From NCBI RefSeq assembly GCF_020685205.1, contig NZ_JAJERB010000002.1, positions 248,001 to 312,000 of the forward strand: 64,000 nucleotides of DNA, written 5' to 3'. Below the pieces are notes generated by a model that worked only from the letters and a program-made list of their open reading frames with translations, was not told the DNA's origin and did not search any database. This DNA is from Hymenobacter translucens. GTDB lineage: Bacteria; Bacteroidota; Bacteroidia; Cytophagales; Hymenobacteraceae. Position 1 is the first letter of the stretch, and the number at the start of each line of letters is the position of its first letter. Of this stretch, positions 32,633-41,782 are shown piece by piece. Made by a program: the position numbers and the translations under genes.

Positions 32633-34468
32633 TTACTCTACCGTTACTGACTTGGCCAGGTTGCGGGGCTGATCCACGTTGCAGCCGCGCAGGACGGCAA
32701 TGTGGTAGCTCAGTAGCTGCAGCGGCACTACCGATACCAGCGGCATCAGCACTTCGCTCGTGGCCGGCACTTCGATAACGAATTCGGCCATGGCCGGAAT
32801 CACGTCGTCGCCTTCGGTTACCACGGCAATGATGCGGCCTTTGCGGGCTTTCACTTCCTGGATGTTCGATACCACCTTCTCGTACGAGCTGTCCTTGGTC
32901 GCAATTACAACCACGGGCATGTTCTCGTCAATCAAGGCGATGGGACCGTGCTTCATTTCCGCCGCGGGGTAACCCTCGGCATGGATATAGCTGATTTCCT
33001 TGAGCTTGAGGGCACCTTCCAGCGCCACGGGGAAGTTGTACCCCCGGCCCAGGTACAGGAAGTTCGTGACATCCTTGAATTCCTCGGCAATAACCTGAAT
33101 TTCGGCGTCGAGCGTCAGGGCCTGCTCCACTTTCGCGGGAATGTTGCTTAACTCCACCATCAGCTCGCGCAGCTTGGTTTCGGACAGCGTGCCGCGCTTG
33201 TGGCCTACAATCATGGCCAGCAGGGTCAGCACCGTTACCTGGGCCGTAAAGGCTTTGGTTGAGGCTACTCCGATTTCAGGGCCGGCGTGGGTGTAGGCGC
33301 CGGCGTCGGTGGCGCGGGCGATGCTGCTACCCACCACGTTGCAGATGCCGAAGATGGTTGCGCCCTTGCTCTTGGCCATTTCAATGGCCGCCAGCGTATC
33401 GGCGGTTTCGCCGCTTTGGGAAATAGCAATAACGATATCCCGCTCGGTGATAACCGGGTTGCGGTAGCGGAACTCCGAAGCGTACTCCACCTCTACGGGG
33501 ATACGTGCCAGGTCTTCGAGCAGGTACTCGGCCACCAGACCGGCGTGCCACGACGTGCCGCAGGCCACGATGATGATGCGCTGGGCATTCACGAACTTCT
33601 GCTCGTAAGCCCGTACGCCACCCATGTTGAGGTGACCGGCTTCCAGCTCCAGACGGCCGCGCATGGAGTCGAGGATCGAGCGGGGCTGCTCGAAGATTTC
33701 CTTCAGCATGAAGTGCTCGTAGCCGCCTTTCTCGATGCTTTCGAGCTCCAGCTCCAGCTTCTGGATGTAAGGCGTCTGCTTAACGTCTTCCCGGGTCCGG
33801 ATTTCCAGCTTATTGTCGCGGATTACGGCAATTTCGTAGTCGTTGACATACACGACCTCATTGGTGTACTCAATGATGGGCGTAGCATCAGAAGCCAGGA
33901 AGAACTCGTCCTGCCCTACGCCGATAACCAGCGGGGAGCCTTTGCGGGCGGCAATCAGCTGATTGGGCTCGTCGCGGCTCAGCACCACAATGGCGTAGGC
34001 ACCAATAACCTCGTGCAGGGCCAGGCGCACGGCTTCTTCCAGGGTGCAGCTGTTCTGGGTCTGAATCTCCTCAATAAGGTTAACGAAAACCTCGGTGTCG
34101 GTATCGGAGTGAAATACGTGGCCCTGCTTCTGCAGGTGGGTTTTCAGCGCTGCGTAGTTCTCAATGATGCCGTTGTGGATGATGGCAATCCGCTCGGAGG
34201 TGGAGTAGTGGGGGTGAGCATTGGAGTCGTTAGGCTCCCCGTGGGTAGCCCAGCGGGTGTGGCCCATGCCAATATGAGCATGCGTGTTGCGGCCGCCGAT
34301 AAAGTTTTCCAGGTCCTGAACCTTGCCTTTCTTCTTGTACACGGTCAGCTCGCCGGTGAGCAGGGCCACGCCGGCCGAGTCGTAGCCGCGGTACTCAAGG
34401 CGGCGCAGACCTTTCAGGATAATGGGGCAGGCTTCACGATGCCCGATATAAGCTACAATTCCGCACAT
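32633..34468 (-). CDS. glmS: Glutamine--fructose-6-phosphate aminotransferase
   Basis: Makes glucosamine 6-phosphate for peptidoglycan and lipopolysaccharide. 611 residues, the normal size. Cys2 (MCGIVAYIGH) is the glutaminase nucleophile; GYDSAGVALL and HTRWATHGEPND follow. Two SIS domains are seen (ISQSGETADTLAAIEMAKSK and HAEGYPAAEMKHGPIALID), with the C-tail RNLAKSVTVE. Candidate box TAACTTTG at 34569-34576. No glmS ribozyme is seen upstream. Confidence 0.97.
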   Translation of the reverse strand: MCGIVAYIGHREACPIILKGLRRLEYRGYDSAGVALLTGELTVYKKKGKVQDLENFIGGRNTHAHIGMGHTRWATHGEPNDSNAHPHYSTSERIAIIHNGIIENYAALKTHLQKQGHVFHSDTDTEVFVNLIEEIQTQNSCTLEEAVRLALHEVIGAYAIVVLSRDEPNQLIAARKGSPLVIGVGQDEFFLASDATPIIEYTNEVVYVNDYEIAVIRDNKLEIRTREDVKQTPYIQKLELELESIEKGGYEHFMLKEIFEQPRSILDSMRGRLELEAGHLNMGGVRAYEQKFVNAQRIIIVACGTSWHAGLVAEYLLEDLARIPVEVEYASEFRYRNPVITERDIVIAISQSGETADTLAAIEMAKSKGATIFGICNVVGSSIARATDAGAYTHAGPEIGVASTKAFTAQVTVLTLLAMIVGHKRGTLSETKLRELMVELSNIPAKVEQALTLDAEIQVIAEEFKDVTNFLYLGRGYNFPVALEGALKLKEISYIHAEGYPAAEMKHGPIALIDENMPVVVIATKDSSYEKVVSNIQEVKARKGRIIAVVTEGDDVIPAMAEFVIEVPATSEVLMPLVSVVPLQLLSYHIAVLRGCNVDQPRNLAKSVTVE

Positions 34469-34568
34469 ATGAATGTCAGAAGAAAGGGTGTTCGGATGAG
34501 AAATGGGGTTGGAGCCTGCGCGCTGGCAAAGCCTGTGCCGTTTTCTTCCGGATGAAGAAAACGGCCGG

Positions 34569-34576
34569 CAAAGTTA
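34569..34576 (-). promoter_or_regulatory. Candidate -7 box for glmS
   Basis: TAACTTTG on the minus strand, exact to TAnnTTTG, about 100 bases upstream of glmS. It overlaps the last codons of the DUF4270 gene. Confidence 0.35.
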
Positions 34577-36067
34577 ACGCAGGTTGGAGTAATAAACGCG
34601 CAGCGTAATGTTGTTGGCGTCTAATACGGCCCGATTAAGGGAAAGGCCGGTGGAACGGCGCAATACCGGCGACACCATGAAGGCGGTGGGCTTGGTTCCC
34701 GGAATCTGGTTGTACAGATAGGCCTGCAGGTAGCTGGTAATAACCACCGTGTAGAACCGTCCCGTGATGTCCAGGGTACCGATGGCCTCGGCATTTTCGC
34801 CCTGCTGGTTGGCCCCGTCCCGCTGAATAACGCGGTCTACGTTGGAGATGCCCACCGTCCGGCGCAGTACCCGGTTGTTGTTGCCCAGCTCATACACGTA
34901 GGCATTGGCCGGGTTGGTGAACACGCCCGTCGTCAGGGGCTGCACGGGAATAATCAGCTCCGCCCGGTTTACGGCGAGTCCCGGCTCCCGGGCTGGCGTC
35001 AGTTCCTCAATGCCGGGAATAACCAGCCGGGTGCCCAGGCCCAGGCCTTCCTGGATATAGGTCAGCCCATTACTGGCCGATGCCGGCACCGACTGATCCT
35101 CGGCCACGGCTCCGCCACCCGTAAACAGCTGCGTGAAAGGAGAGGCCGTAGTCGGGCGCTCGGCTTTGATCTGGGTGAAGTAGCGCGGAGCGTTGGCATC
35201 CGAGCCGCTGGGGTTGCCGAAGTAGAGCGCGTAGGTACGCATCTTGGGCTTGGTGGCCGGAGCCACTGCCGGAATGTGGTAATACACCATAATCCGGGAT
35301 TCGTACGAGCGGTTAAACCCGACAATGGCTCCCGAAAAAGTGGCATGCGGCTGAATGGACATGCCTTTCCAGCGGGCATCGAGCTTGGCCTGGTTGAAAG
35401 TGCCATCCTGCAGGTCCGTGAACAGGTCCCGCACGAACTGCGAAGGTTGGCCGGGCTTGTGCAGTACAAGGTGCACGGTCGGATCGGCGGCGTCGACGAG
35501 CACGGTGCTGTCGGCGGTGCCGGCCTTGTTCTTGATGCCGGTGGCCTGGGCCACCTTTTTCATTCGCTTCAGCGAAGCGCTCAGGTTGTCCCCGATCTTG
35601 CCGCCCAGCGCCACCGTGGTACTGGAGTTGTAGGTTTCCCGCTCGCTCAGGGGAGCCGCCAGGTTGTACACGTCGAACCGGACAGGCTGAGCCGAGGAGC
35701 CCGTTACCTGGTCGAAGGTCAGGATGATCTTGGCCGAATCGAGAACGGCCCCGGCAAACTTCGCTGGCAGCGAATCAACCGGCATGGCCACCTGCAGGTT
35801 TAGCACGGCGCCGGCCACGGTCGTGATGCCCGTGTTGGCATCGCGCAGCCGGCCGACCAGAAAGCGGTCCGCTTTCAGCGTCTCGAGCGAATCCTGAATA
35901 ACCGTAGAAGCCGAAACCGGCAGGTCCCTGTACTTGGTGCTGATGGGAGTCGTGCCCGGAAGGTCTACGCCCTCATCGTTAACTTTTTCGCAGCTGGCCG
36001 TCAGCAGTACTGCGGCGGCAGCCGTCAAAGCAGAAGTGAGTCGGAAGGCGCTAGTTGGCCAGTTCAT
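34574..36067 (-). CDS. DUF4270 lipoprotein
   Basis: 497 residues from the ATG at 36067, whose start overlaps the end of the upstream starch-synthase-like gene by 17 bases. N-terminus is a lipoprotein signal (TSALTAAAAVLLTASC; Cys about 25), so it is a surface or periplasmic lipoprotein. The body is beta-rich, with EKVNDEGVDLPGTT, then YRDLPVSAS after the lipobox, and a long C-terminal part. DUF4270 is a Bacteroidota family of unknown function that commonly occurs next to this starch-synthase-like gene and panC. Translational coupling suggests a shared role. Confidence 0.83.
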   Translation of the reverse strand: MNWPTSAFRLTSALTAAAAVLLTASCEKVNDEGVDLPGTTPISTKYRDLPVSASTVIQDSLETLKADRFLVGRLRDANTGITTVAGAVLNLQVAMPVDSLPAKFAGAVLDSAKIILTFDQVTGSSAQPVRFDVYNLAAPLSERETYNSSTTVALGGKIGDNLSASLKRMKKVAQATGIKNKAGTADSTVLVDAADPTVHLVLHKPGQPSQFVRDLFTDLQDGTFNQAKLDARWKGMSIQPHATFSGAIVGFNRSYESRIMVYYHIPAVAPATKPKMRTYALYFGNPSGSDANAPRYFTQIKAERPTTASPFTQLFTGGGAVAEDQSVPASASNGLTYIQEGLGLGTRLVIPGIEELTPAREPGLAVNRAELIIPVQPLTTGVFTNPANAYVYELGNNNRVLRRTVGISNVDRVIQRDGANQQGENAEAIGTLDITGRFYTVVITSYLQAYLYNQIPGTKPTAFMVSPVLRRSTGLSLNRAVLDANNITLRVYYSNLR

Positions 36068-36863
36068 TATAGAGCGCGAAGTAGGAAGAAAGCGCAGTCT
36101 CGTCGGGGCTAACCTGACCGATGCGCCGGTTCTGGGCATATTCGTTGAACAGCGCGTTGATGTTGTCGCTGAAGTCCTCGTCCGATTTCACCACCGAGTC
36201 AGCATACTGCAGGCCTACTTTGAGGAAGGCGTTGTAGTCAGCCGACTTCAGGGCGGTCAGCATCTCGTCATCGATGTCCAGCATTTTGGCCTTCTCGATA
36301 AGGTCGCCGTCGAATTTGTGGTCGAACTCGTTGTTGTAGATCGTGAATACCGACTTGGAGTCCTTGAAAATCGGGTCCTTTTTGTAGGTGGTTTTCAGGT
36401 ACATCGGAATCAGGCCCGTCATCCAGTCGTTGCAATGAACGATATCGGGAGCCCAGCCTAGCTTTTTAACGGTTTCGAGAACACCTTTGCAGAAGAAGAT
36501 GGCCCGCTCGTCGTTGTCGGCGTGAAACTTGTCGTTTTTGTCAACCAGGGCCGACTTCCGGTGGAAGTAATCCTCGTTGTCGATAAAGTAAACCTGCAGC
36601 TTGGCATTGGGAATCGAAGCCACTTTGATAACGAGAGGCTTCTCTTCTTCACCAACCGAGATGTTAATGCCGGAAAGGCGAACTACTTCGTGCAAACGGT
36701 TCTTACGCTCGTTGATAATGCCGAAACGGGGGACGAAAATGCGGATTTCCATCCCCATTTCCTGCATCCCCTGGGGAAGCATCCGCACAAACTCCGCTAC
36801 TTTGGTTGTCTGCAAAAACGGGTTGATTTCCGTAGCAGCGTAGAGTATTCGCAACTTCGACAT
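36051..36863 (-). CDS. Short starch/glycogen synthase-like protein (GT5 N-terminal half)
   Basis: 270 residues, only the N-terminal Rossmann half of a GT5 glycosyltransferase (a full glycogen synthase has about 480). Start is the ATG at 36863. It reads ILYAATEINPFLQTTKVAEF, RMLPQGMQEMGMEIRIFVPR, DKFHADNDERAIFFCKGVLE, then PDIVHCNDWMTGLIPMYLK, and ends without the C-terminal nucleotide domain. Where normal enzymes have the ADP-glucose loop K-x-G-G-L, this protein has FLQTTKVAEF, with no Gly pair. Glycosyl transfer is therefore doubtful. It has a full promoter (36911-36941) and is coupled to the DUF4270 gene. Confidence 0.85.
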   Translation of the reverse strand: MSKLRILYAATEINPFLQTTKVAEFVRMLPQGMQEMGMEIRIFVPRFGIINERKNRLHEVVRLSGINISVGEEEKPLVIKVASIPNAKLQVYFIDNEDYFHRKSALVDKNDKFHADNDERAIFFCKGVLETVKKLGWAPDIVHCNDWMTGLIPMYLKTTYKKDPIFKDSKSVFTIYNNEFDHKFDGDLIEKAKMLDIDDEMLTALKSADYNAFLKVGLQYADSVVKSDEDFSDNINALFNEYAQNRRIGQVSPDETALSSYFALYNELAN

Positions 36864-36910
36864 AGTGAGATGGTTGGGGTTACTAAAAAGAGACAACACT
36901 TTGGGATGCA

Positions 36911-36941
36911 CAAAATTAAGCATTTTTAAGCGGAATTTCAA
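36911..36941 (-). promoter_or_regulatory. Promoter of the starch-synthase-like / DUF4270 pair
   Basis: On the minus strand TTG (36941-36939), 20 bases, then TAATTTTG (36918-36911), exact to the Bacteroidota consensus. Confidence 0.6.
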
Positions 36942-36982
36942 TAAAAACTGCTTGCGGGCCCCCTCAACCGGCTCGTCTTACT

Positions 36983-37834
36983 ATGGAGATACTCCAAACT
37001 AGCGCTGAGTTGCAAGCCCAGACCGAGCACTGGCGCAAAACCGGCCGGCGCATCGGCCTAGTGCCCACGATGGGCGCCCTGCACGAAGGCCATTTGCAGC
37101 TTGTAGAGGCCGCCGCCCGCGAAAATGACGTGGTCGTGACCAGCATTTTTGTAAATCCGACCCAGTTCAACAATCCCGAAGATTTCCGGCTCTACCCCCG
37201 CCTGCCGGAGGCCGATGCGGCCCTGCTGGGCCCGGCCGGGTGCACCACGCTGTTCATGCCCGACGTAGCGCAGCTCTACCCGGCGCCCAGCGTGTTGCGC
37301 TTCGACTTCGGCACCCTGGAGCGCGTGATGGAGGGCATACACCGGCCGGGCCACTTCAGCGGGGTGGCCACGGTGGTCAGCAAGCTGTTTCACGTAAGCC
37401 GGCCCCACCGGGCGTACTTCGGGCAAAAGGACTTGCAGCAGGTGGCCATCATCCGGCAGCTGGTGGCTGACCTCTCGTTTGACCTGGAGCTGGTCGTGTT
37501 TCCTACGGTGCGCGAGGCCGACGGCCTGGCCATGTCTTCCCGCAACCGCCGGCTGACCCCCGCGGGACGGGCCACAGCCCCGGTACTGTACCAGGCCCTG
37601 CAGCTTGCGCAGGCGCTGGTAGAGCAGCAGGTGCCGCCCGCCCGGGTGCGCGAAGCCGTACAGCAGCGCCTGGCGCAGGAGCCCACCATCACCCTGGAAT
37701 ACTTCGAGGTGGCCGACGCCGGCACCCTGCAGCCCCTGGACGGCCCGGAGTGGCCCGCCGGACGGCCCGTGGCGCTTTGCCTGGCCGCGCATCTGGACGG
37801 GGTGCGGCTGATTGATAACATCGTACTAGGCTAA
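36983..37834 (+). CDS. panC: Pantoate--beta-alanine ligase
   Basis: ATP-dependent condensation that makes pantothenate. 283 residues. Signatures: PTMGALHEGHL (HxGH, nucleotide-binding), FVNPTQFNNPEDF, GVATVVSKLFHVSRP, YFGQKDLQQ and MSSRNRRLTP. Cytoplasmic. panD, commonly adjacent in this phylum, is not in the next 160 bases or elsewhere in the window. It diverges from the starch-synthase-like gene, 119 bases apart. Confidence 0.96.
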   Translation: MEILQTSAELQAQTEHWRKTGRRIGLVPTMGALHEGHLQLVEAAARENDVVVTSIFVNPTQFNNPEDFRLYPRLPEADAALLGPAGCTTLFMPDVAQLYPAPSVLRFDFGTLERVMEGIHRPGHFSGVATVVSKLFHVSRPHRAYFGQKDLQQVAIIRQLVADLSFDLELVVFPTVREADGLAMSSRNRRLTPAGRATAPVLYQALQLAQALVEQQVPPARVREAVQQRLAQEPTITLEYFEVADAGTLQPLDGPEWPAGRPVALCLAAHLDGVRLIDNIVLG

Positions 37835-37871
37835 TGCCGTATGGGGTACGCGGGGGTACTGCGGCAGTCCG

Positions 37872-37879
37872 TACCTTTG
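37872..37879 (+). promoter_or_regulatory. Candidate -7 box before the flippase-like gene
   Basis: TACCTTTG, exact to TAnnTTTG, 117 bases before the ATG at 37997; no clear -33 element. It would separate the gene from panC. Confidence 0.4.
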
Positions 37880-37996
37880 CAGTTGGCTCCGGCGGGTCCA
37901 ACGGCCATCCACTGCCGTTTGAACCGCTCCCGGCCCCGGTTTTGGCTTTTTAACGCGAGTGCCCGGTGAAGGCCTTCGGTGAGGCTCTGATTCATT

Positions 37997-39046
37997 ATGA
38001 AACAACTACTAAACGTCCTTAAGTACACCCTGCTGCTGTCTTTTTCCGGCCTGCTGATGTGGTATGCCGTGCGCGGACAGGACCTGAGTCGCATCGGGCA
38101 GTACATGCGCGAAGCCAACTACTTCTGGATGGGAATTACCGTAGTGCTGTCGGCACTGGGGTATTTCAGCCGGGCCTACCGCTGGAAGATGCAGATCGAC
38201 GCGACCGGCCACCGCACGCCGTACTGGGACGTGTACCACGCCATGATGACCGGCTACCTCGCCAATCTGGCTTTGCCCCGCCTCGGCGAAGTGCTGCGCT
38301 GCTCGGTGCTGCGCCGCACCAGCGGCGTACCGGTAGAGGTGGGCGTGGGTACTATGATTACCGAGCGGATTATCGACGTGCTCATTCTGCTGAGTTTGCT
38401 GGGAGCCGTACTGCTGCTGCAGTTTGATAAGTTCTGGTCGTTTATATCGGGGCTGCTATCAGACAAGTACGCGTCGTTTGCCCGCAATGAAACCACGCTG
38501 CTGGCCATTGCCCTCATCGGGCTGGCCCTGCTGGTGCTGACGCTGTTCCTGCTGTTCCGAAACCTGGAGCGGCTTCGTCAGAACGCTCTGTTCAACAAAG
38601 CATTTCTGTTTGCGCGCGGGCTGCTGTCAGCCATCTTCAGCATCCGCAAAATTGAAAACAAGGGGCTGTTCCTGTTGCATACGGTAGCCACCTGGGGAAT
38701 CTACTACCTGATGGACTACCTGGCTTTCTTCGCCTTTCCCGAAACCCAGAACCTGGGCGTGGTGGCGGGCCTCGCCGTCCTGACCTTCGGCGCCTTTGGA
38801 ATGGCTACCCCCGTGCAGGGTGGCATCGGCGTATTCCACGTAATGGTGCAGGCCACCCTGCTGGTGTATGGGGTTTCCAAGGAAGCCGGCATTGCCTACG
38901 CCCTGGTGGTTCACGGCTCCCAGACCCTGCTGGTAGTGCTGATGGGCGGCATCAGCTTCGTGGTGAGCATGATCAAGTCGGGGCGGGTTTCGCGCGCTGT
39001 CGTGCCGGCTTCCGTCACCGTAGCCACGCCGGCTCATGTGGACTAA
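37997..39046 (+). CDS. Lysylphosphatidylglycerol-synthase-TM (UPF0104) family membrane protein
   Basis: 349 residues, about eight membrane segments, with no soluble aminoacyl transferase domain. SRAYRWKMQIDATG, LANLALPRLGEVLRCSVLRR, and GVGTMITERIIDVLILLSLL match the family, and FGAFGMATPVQGGIGVFHVM the last conserved block. Such proteins are flippase-like and often occur near lipid or glycan genes. Its substrate is unknown. The last codons overlap rfaE2 by 11 bases. Confidence 0.85.
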   Translation: MKQLLNVLKYTLLLSFSGLLMWYAVRGQDLSRIGQYMREANYFWMGITVVLSALGYFSRAYRWKMQIDATGHRTPYWDVYHAMMTGYLANLALPRLGEVLRCSVLRRTSGVPVEVGVGTMITERIIDVLILLSLLGAVLLLQFDKFWSFISGLLSDKYASFARNETTLLAIALIGLALLVLTLFLLFRNLERLRQNALFNKAFLFARGLLSAIFSIRKIENKGLFLLHTVATWGIYYLMDYLAFFAFPETQNLGVVAGLAVLTFGAFGMATPVQGGIGVFHVMVQATLLVYGVSKEAGIAYALVVHGSQTLLVVLMGGISFVVSMIKSGRVSRAVVPASVTVATPAHVD

Positions 39047-39521
39047 AGACAAAATTCATACCTGGGCCACCCTGCCCGCCGTGCTGGCCGACTGGCGGCA
39101 GCAGGGCCGGCGCATCGTGTTCACCAACGGCTGCTTCGACCTGCTCCACCTCGGTCATGTCGACTACCTGGAGCAGGCCCGGCACCTCGGCGACGCGCTT
39201 GTGGTGGGCCTGAACACTGACGCTTCGGTCAGCTGCCTGAAGCCCGGCCGCCCCTTACAGGACGAAGTGTCACGGGCGCGGGTATTGGCTTCCCTTTTGT
39301 TTGTGGATGCCGTAGTGCTCTTCAATGAGCCCACCCCGCTGCAGCTGATTGAGCTGGTGCAGCCCGACATCCTGGTCAAGGGCGATGACTACGCAGTTAG
39401 CGGAATTGTCGGCCACGAACTGGTGTTAGCAAAGGGTGGGCAGGTGCTGACCGTACCACTGGTACCGGGCTACAGCACCACCCGCATTGTAGAGCGCGTA
39501 CAGCGTCTTACTCACCTTTAA
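39036..39521 (+). CDS. rfaE2: D-glycero-beta-D-manno-heptose 1-phosphate adenylyltransferase
   Basis: 161 residues, the nucleotidyltransferase half of HldE, which makes ADP-heptose for the LPS core. VFTNGCFDLLHLGHVDYLEQ holds the HxGH motif (H38-H41), with VVGLNTDASVSCLKPGRPLQ and ILVKGDDYAVSGIVGHE following. Separate kinase and transferase genes are usual in this phylum; the kinase gene is not here. Its start overlaps the end of the flippase-like gene. Confidence 0.9.
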   Translation: MWTKDKIHTWATLPAVLADWRQQGRRIVFTNGCFDLLHLGHVDYLEQARHLGDALVVGLNTDASVSCLKPGRPLQDEVSRARVLASLLFVDAVVLFNEPTPLQLIELVQPDILVKGDDYAVSGIVGHELVLAKGGQVLTVPLVPGYSTTRIVERVQRLTHL

Positions 39522-39534
39522 GCAGTTATCGACC

Positions 39535-40227
39535 ATGTTGCATAACCCAATTTACCTCGTCATCATCGTCACGATGATCGTGAGCTGGCTGATTCAGTGG
39601 CGTCTGAAAAGCAAGTTTGCCCAATACGCCCAGGTAGGCCTGCAGTCTGGTCTTTCGGGCCGGCAGATTGCCGAGCTCATGCTGGCCGACCACGGCATCA
39701 CCGACGTGCGCGTAATCTCCACGGAAGGGCAGCTTTCCGACCATTATAACCCGACCGACAAAACGGTAAACCTGAGCGAGTCGGTTTATGAAGAGCGCAG
39801 CGCCGCCGCTGCGGCCGTAGCGGCCCACGAGTGCGGGCACGCCGTACAGCACGCCACGGCCTACAGCATGCTGCAGTTCCGCTCGGCCATGGTGCCGGCC
39901 CTGAGCTCGGTTTCTACCTTCATGCCCTGGATTTTGCTGGCCGGCGTACTGATGATCAACAAGAGCGTGATTCCGCTGGGCATAGGCATTGCCTTATTTT
40001 CCCTGACCACGCTGTTCAGCTTTGTGACGTTGCCCGTGGAGTTCGACGCCAGTCGTCGGGCCCTGGCCTGGATTGACAAGCGCGGTATCGTCACCACCCA
40101 GGAGCATGCTATGGCCAAAGACGCCCTCTGGTGGGCTGCCATGACCTACGTGGTAGCTGCCATCAGCTCTTTGGCAACATTGCTTTACTACGTAATGATC
40201 TTCATGGGTTCCCGGGACCGTCGCTAG
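39535..40227 (+). CDS. Membrane zinc metallopeptidase (neutral zinc peptidase, PF04298 type)
   Basis: 230 residues. A short membrane anchor (about 6-22), then the zinc motif HECGH (H98/H102, E99) within VAAHECGHAVQHATAYSM, followed by two to three membrane segments and PVEFDASRRALAWI, whose Glu is probably the third ligand. Family members resemble B. subtilis YugP. Target unknown. It follows rfaE2 by 13 bases, likely in one transcript, and ends at a terminator. Confidence 0.88.
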   Translation: MLHNPIYLVIIVTMIVSWLIQWRLKSKFAQYAQVGLQSGLSGRQIAELMLADHGITDVRVISTEGQLSDHYNPTDKTVNLSESVYEERSAAAAAVAAHECGHAVQHATAYSMLQFRSAMVPALSSVSTFMPWILLAGVLMINKSVIPLGIGIALFSLTTLFSFVTLPVEFDASRRALAWIDKRGIVTTQEHAMAKDALWWAAMTYVVAAISSLATLLYYVMIFMGSRDRR

Positions 40228-40243
40228 TCCTGACCTGAGCACG

Positions 40244-40282
40244 CAAAGCCGCCATCCTGGAAACGGGGTGGCGGTTTCTTTT
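40244..40282 (+). terminator. Terminator after the zinc peptidase
   Basis: AAGCCGCCA/TGGCGGTTT with a loop containing GGAAACG; followed by TTTCTTTTG. Confidence 0.75.
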
Positions 40283-40389
40283 GCGGGGCTGCACCCCGGC
40301 CGAAGCAAGGCCTGGCCGTTCTGAAGCCACTTTTAGTCCTTGGCCGAAATCCGCGGCTAAGCGGGGCAACCGAAATGACCATAACCTTG

Positions 40390-40421
40390 TTGGTACGGTA
40401 TGGCCGTTCTGGCTAATTTTG
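40390..40421 (+). promoter_or_regulatory. Promoter upstream of acyl-CoA dehydrogenase
   Basis: TTG (40390-40392), 21 bases, TAATTTTG (40414-40421). Confidence 0.55.
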
Positions 40422-40482
40422 ACCCAAATTCCCCCGCTGCCCCGCAGCGTCCCAACTTTCCCACCTACTTTTTCTCTTACGA

Positions 40483-41622
40483 ATGGATTTCCAGTTCACT
40501 GAAGAACAACTTGCCGTGCAGGCAGCAGCCCGCGACTTTGCCCAAAGTGAGCTTTGGGCCGGCGTTATTGAGCGCGACGAGCACCAGAAATTTCCCGCTG
40601 AGCAGGTCAAGAAGATGGGCGAGCTGGGCTTCCTGGGCATGATGGTGAGTCCCGAGTACGGGGGCGGCGGAATGGACACCGTTTCCTACGTGCTGGCCAT
40701 GGAGGAAATCTCCAAGGTTGATGCCTCCTGCTCGGTTATCATGTCGGTAAACAACTCCCTGGTGTGCTGGGGCCTGGAAAAGTACGGCAACGAGGAACAG
40801 AAGCAGAAGTACCTGACCAAGCTTACCACCGGTGAGATGATCGGGGCCTTTGCCCTGTCCGAGCCCGAAGCTGGCTCGGATGCTACCTCACAGAGCACCA
40901 CCGCCGAAGACAAAGGCGACCATTACCTGCTCAACGGCACCAAAAACTGGATCACCAACGGCTCCTCGGCCTCGGTATACCTGGTTATTGCCCAGACCAA
41001 CCCAGAGCTCAAGCACCGCGGCATCAACGTGCTGATCGTGGAGAAGGATATGCCCGGCTTCGTAGTCGGCCCAAAGGAAAACAAGCTGGGTATCCGTGGC
41101 TCCGACACGCACTCGCTGATGTTCACCGACGTGAAGGTGCCCAAGGAAAACCGCATCGGTGAGGACGGCTTCGGCTTTAAGTTCGCCATGCAGGTGCTGG
41201 CCGGCGGCCGCATCGGTATTGCCGCCCAGGCCCTGGGTATTGCTTCCGGTGCTTTTGAGCTCGCACTGAAATATTCCAAGGAGCGTAAGGCCTTCGGAGT
41301 CGAGATTGCCAAGCACCAGGCCATTCAGTTCAAGCTGGCCGATATGGCTACTAACATCGATGCTGCCCGTCTTCTGTGCCTGCAGGCTGCACAGGACAAA
41401 GACGCCCACCGCGATTATGCTAAATCCGGGGCCATGGCCAAGCTGTTTGCGTCCAAAGTGGCTATGGACACGGCTGTGGAAGCAGTGCAGGTACACGGCG
41501 GATATGGCTTTGTGAAGGAGTTTCACGTGGAGCGCATGATGCGCGACGCCAAGATTACCCAGATCTACGAGGGGACATCGGAGATTCAGAAAATTGTAAT
41601 CTCACGAGAATTGCTCAAGTAA
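40483..41622 (+). CDS. Short-chain acyl-CoA dehydrogenase
   Basis: FAD-dependent alpha,beta-dehydrogenation of acyl-CoA, in fatty-acid or branched amino-acid breakdown. 379 residues. Conserved stretches are FALSEPEAGSDA, TKNWITNGSSASVYLV, GRIGIAAQALGIASGAFELA, and the catalytic base in QIYEGTSEIQKIVISRELLK (E363). The butyryl-CoA/short-chain subfamily is the best fit by residue patterns. Electron transfer would go to ETF, which is not in the window. Confidence 0.93.
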   Translation: MDFQFTEEQLAVQAAARDFAQSELWAGVIERDEHQKFPAEQVKKMGELGFLGMMVSPEYGGGGMDTVSYVLAMEEISKVDASCSVIMSVNNSLVCWGLEKYGNEEQKQKYLTKLTTGEMIGAFALSEPEAGSDATSQSTTAEDKGDHYLLNGTKNWITNGSSASVYLVIAQTNPELKHRGINVLIVEKDMPGFVVGPKENKLGIRGSDTHSLMFTDVKVPKENRIGEDGFGFKFAMQVLAGGRIGIAAQALGIASGAFELALKYSKERKAFGVEIAKHQAIQFKLADMATNIDAARLLCLQAAQDKDAHRDYAKSGAMAKLFASKVAMDTAVEAVQVHGGYGFVKEFHVERMMRDAKITQIYEGTSEIQKIVISRELLK

Positions 41623-41658
41623 TTTAGCTGAATTGCCTAAAAGTCAGAAACATTGCAC

Positions 41659-41695
41659 AAAACCCAGTCATTTTTCGGCTGGGTTTTCGTTTTTG
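41659..41695 (+). terminator. Terminator after acyl-CoA dehydrogenase
   Basis: AAAACCCAG/CTGGGTTTT, 11-base loop, followed by CGTTTTTG. Confidence 0.85.
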
Positions 41696-41782
41696 TAAAT
41701 TTTTATATCTTCTTTTGCATTGTCTAACCCCAGACAAGCGTTACGAAGGGAATTACCCGACCACCCAAACCAAAGCATCAAT

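Noticed and set aside
37386..37401. Half parS-like TGTTTCACGT in panC
   Set aside because: The right half does not match; encoded by codons for LFHVS.
41521..41536. Second parS-like sequence (TTTCACGTGGA) in the acyl-CoA dehydrogenase gene
   Set aside because: Only the CACGTG core and a few flanking bases match, within conserved codons for a His-Val-Glu segment.
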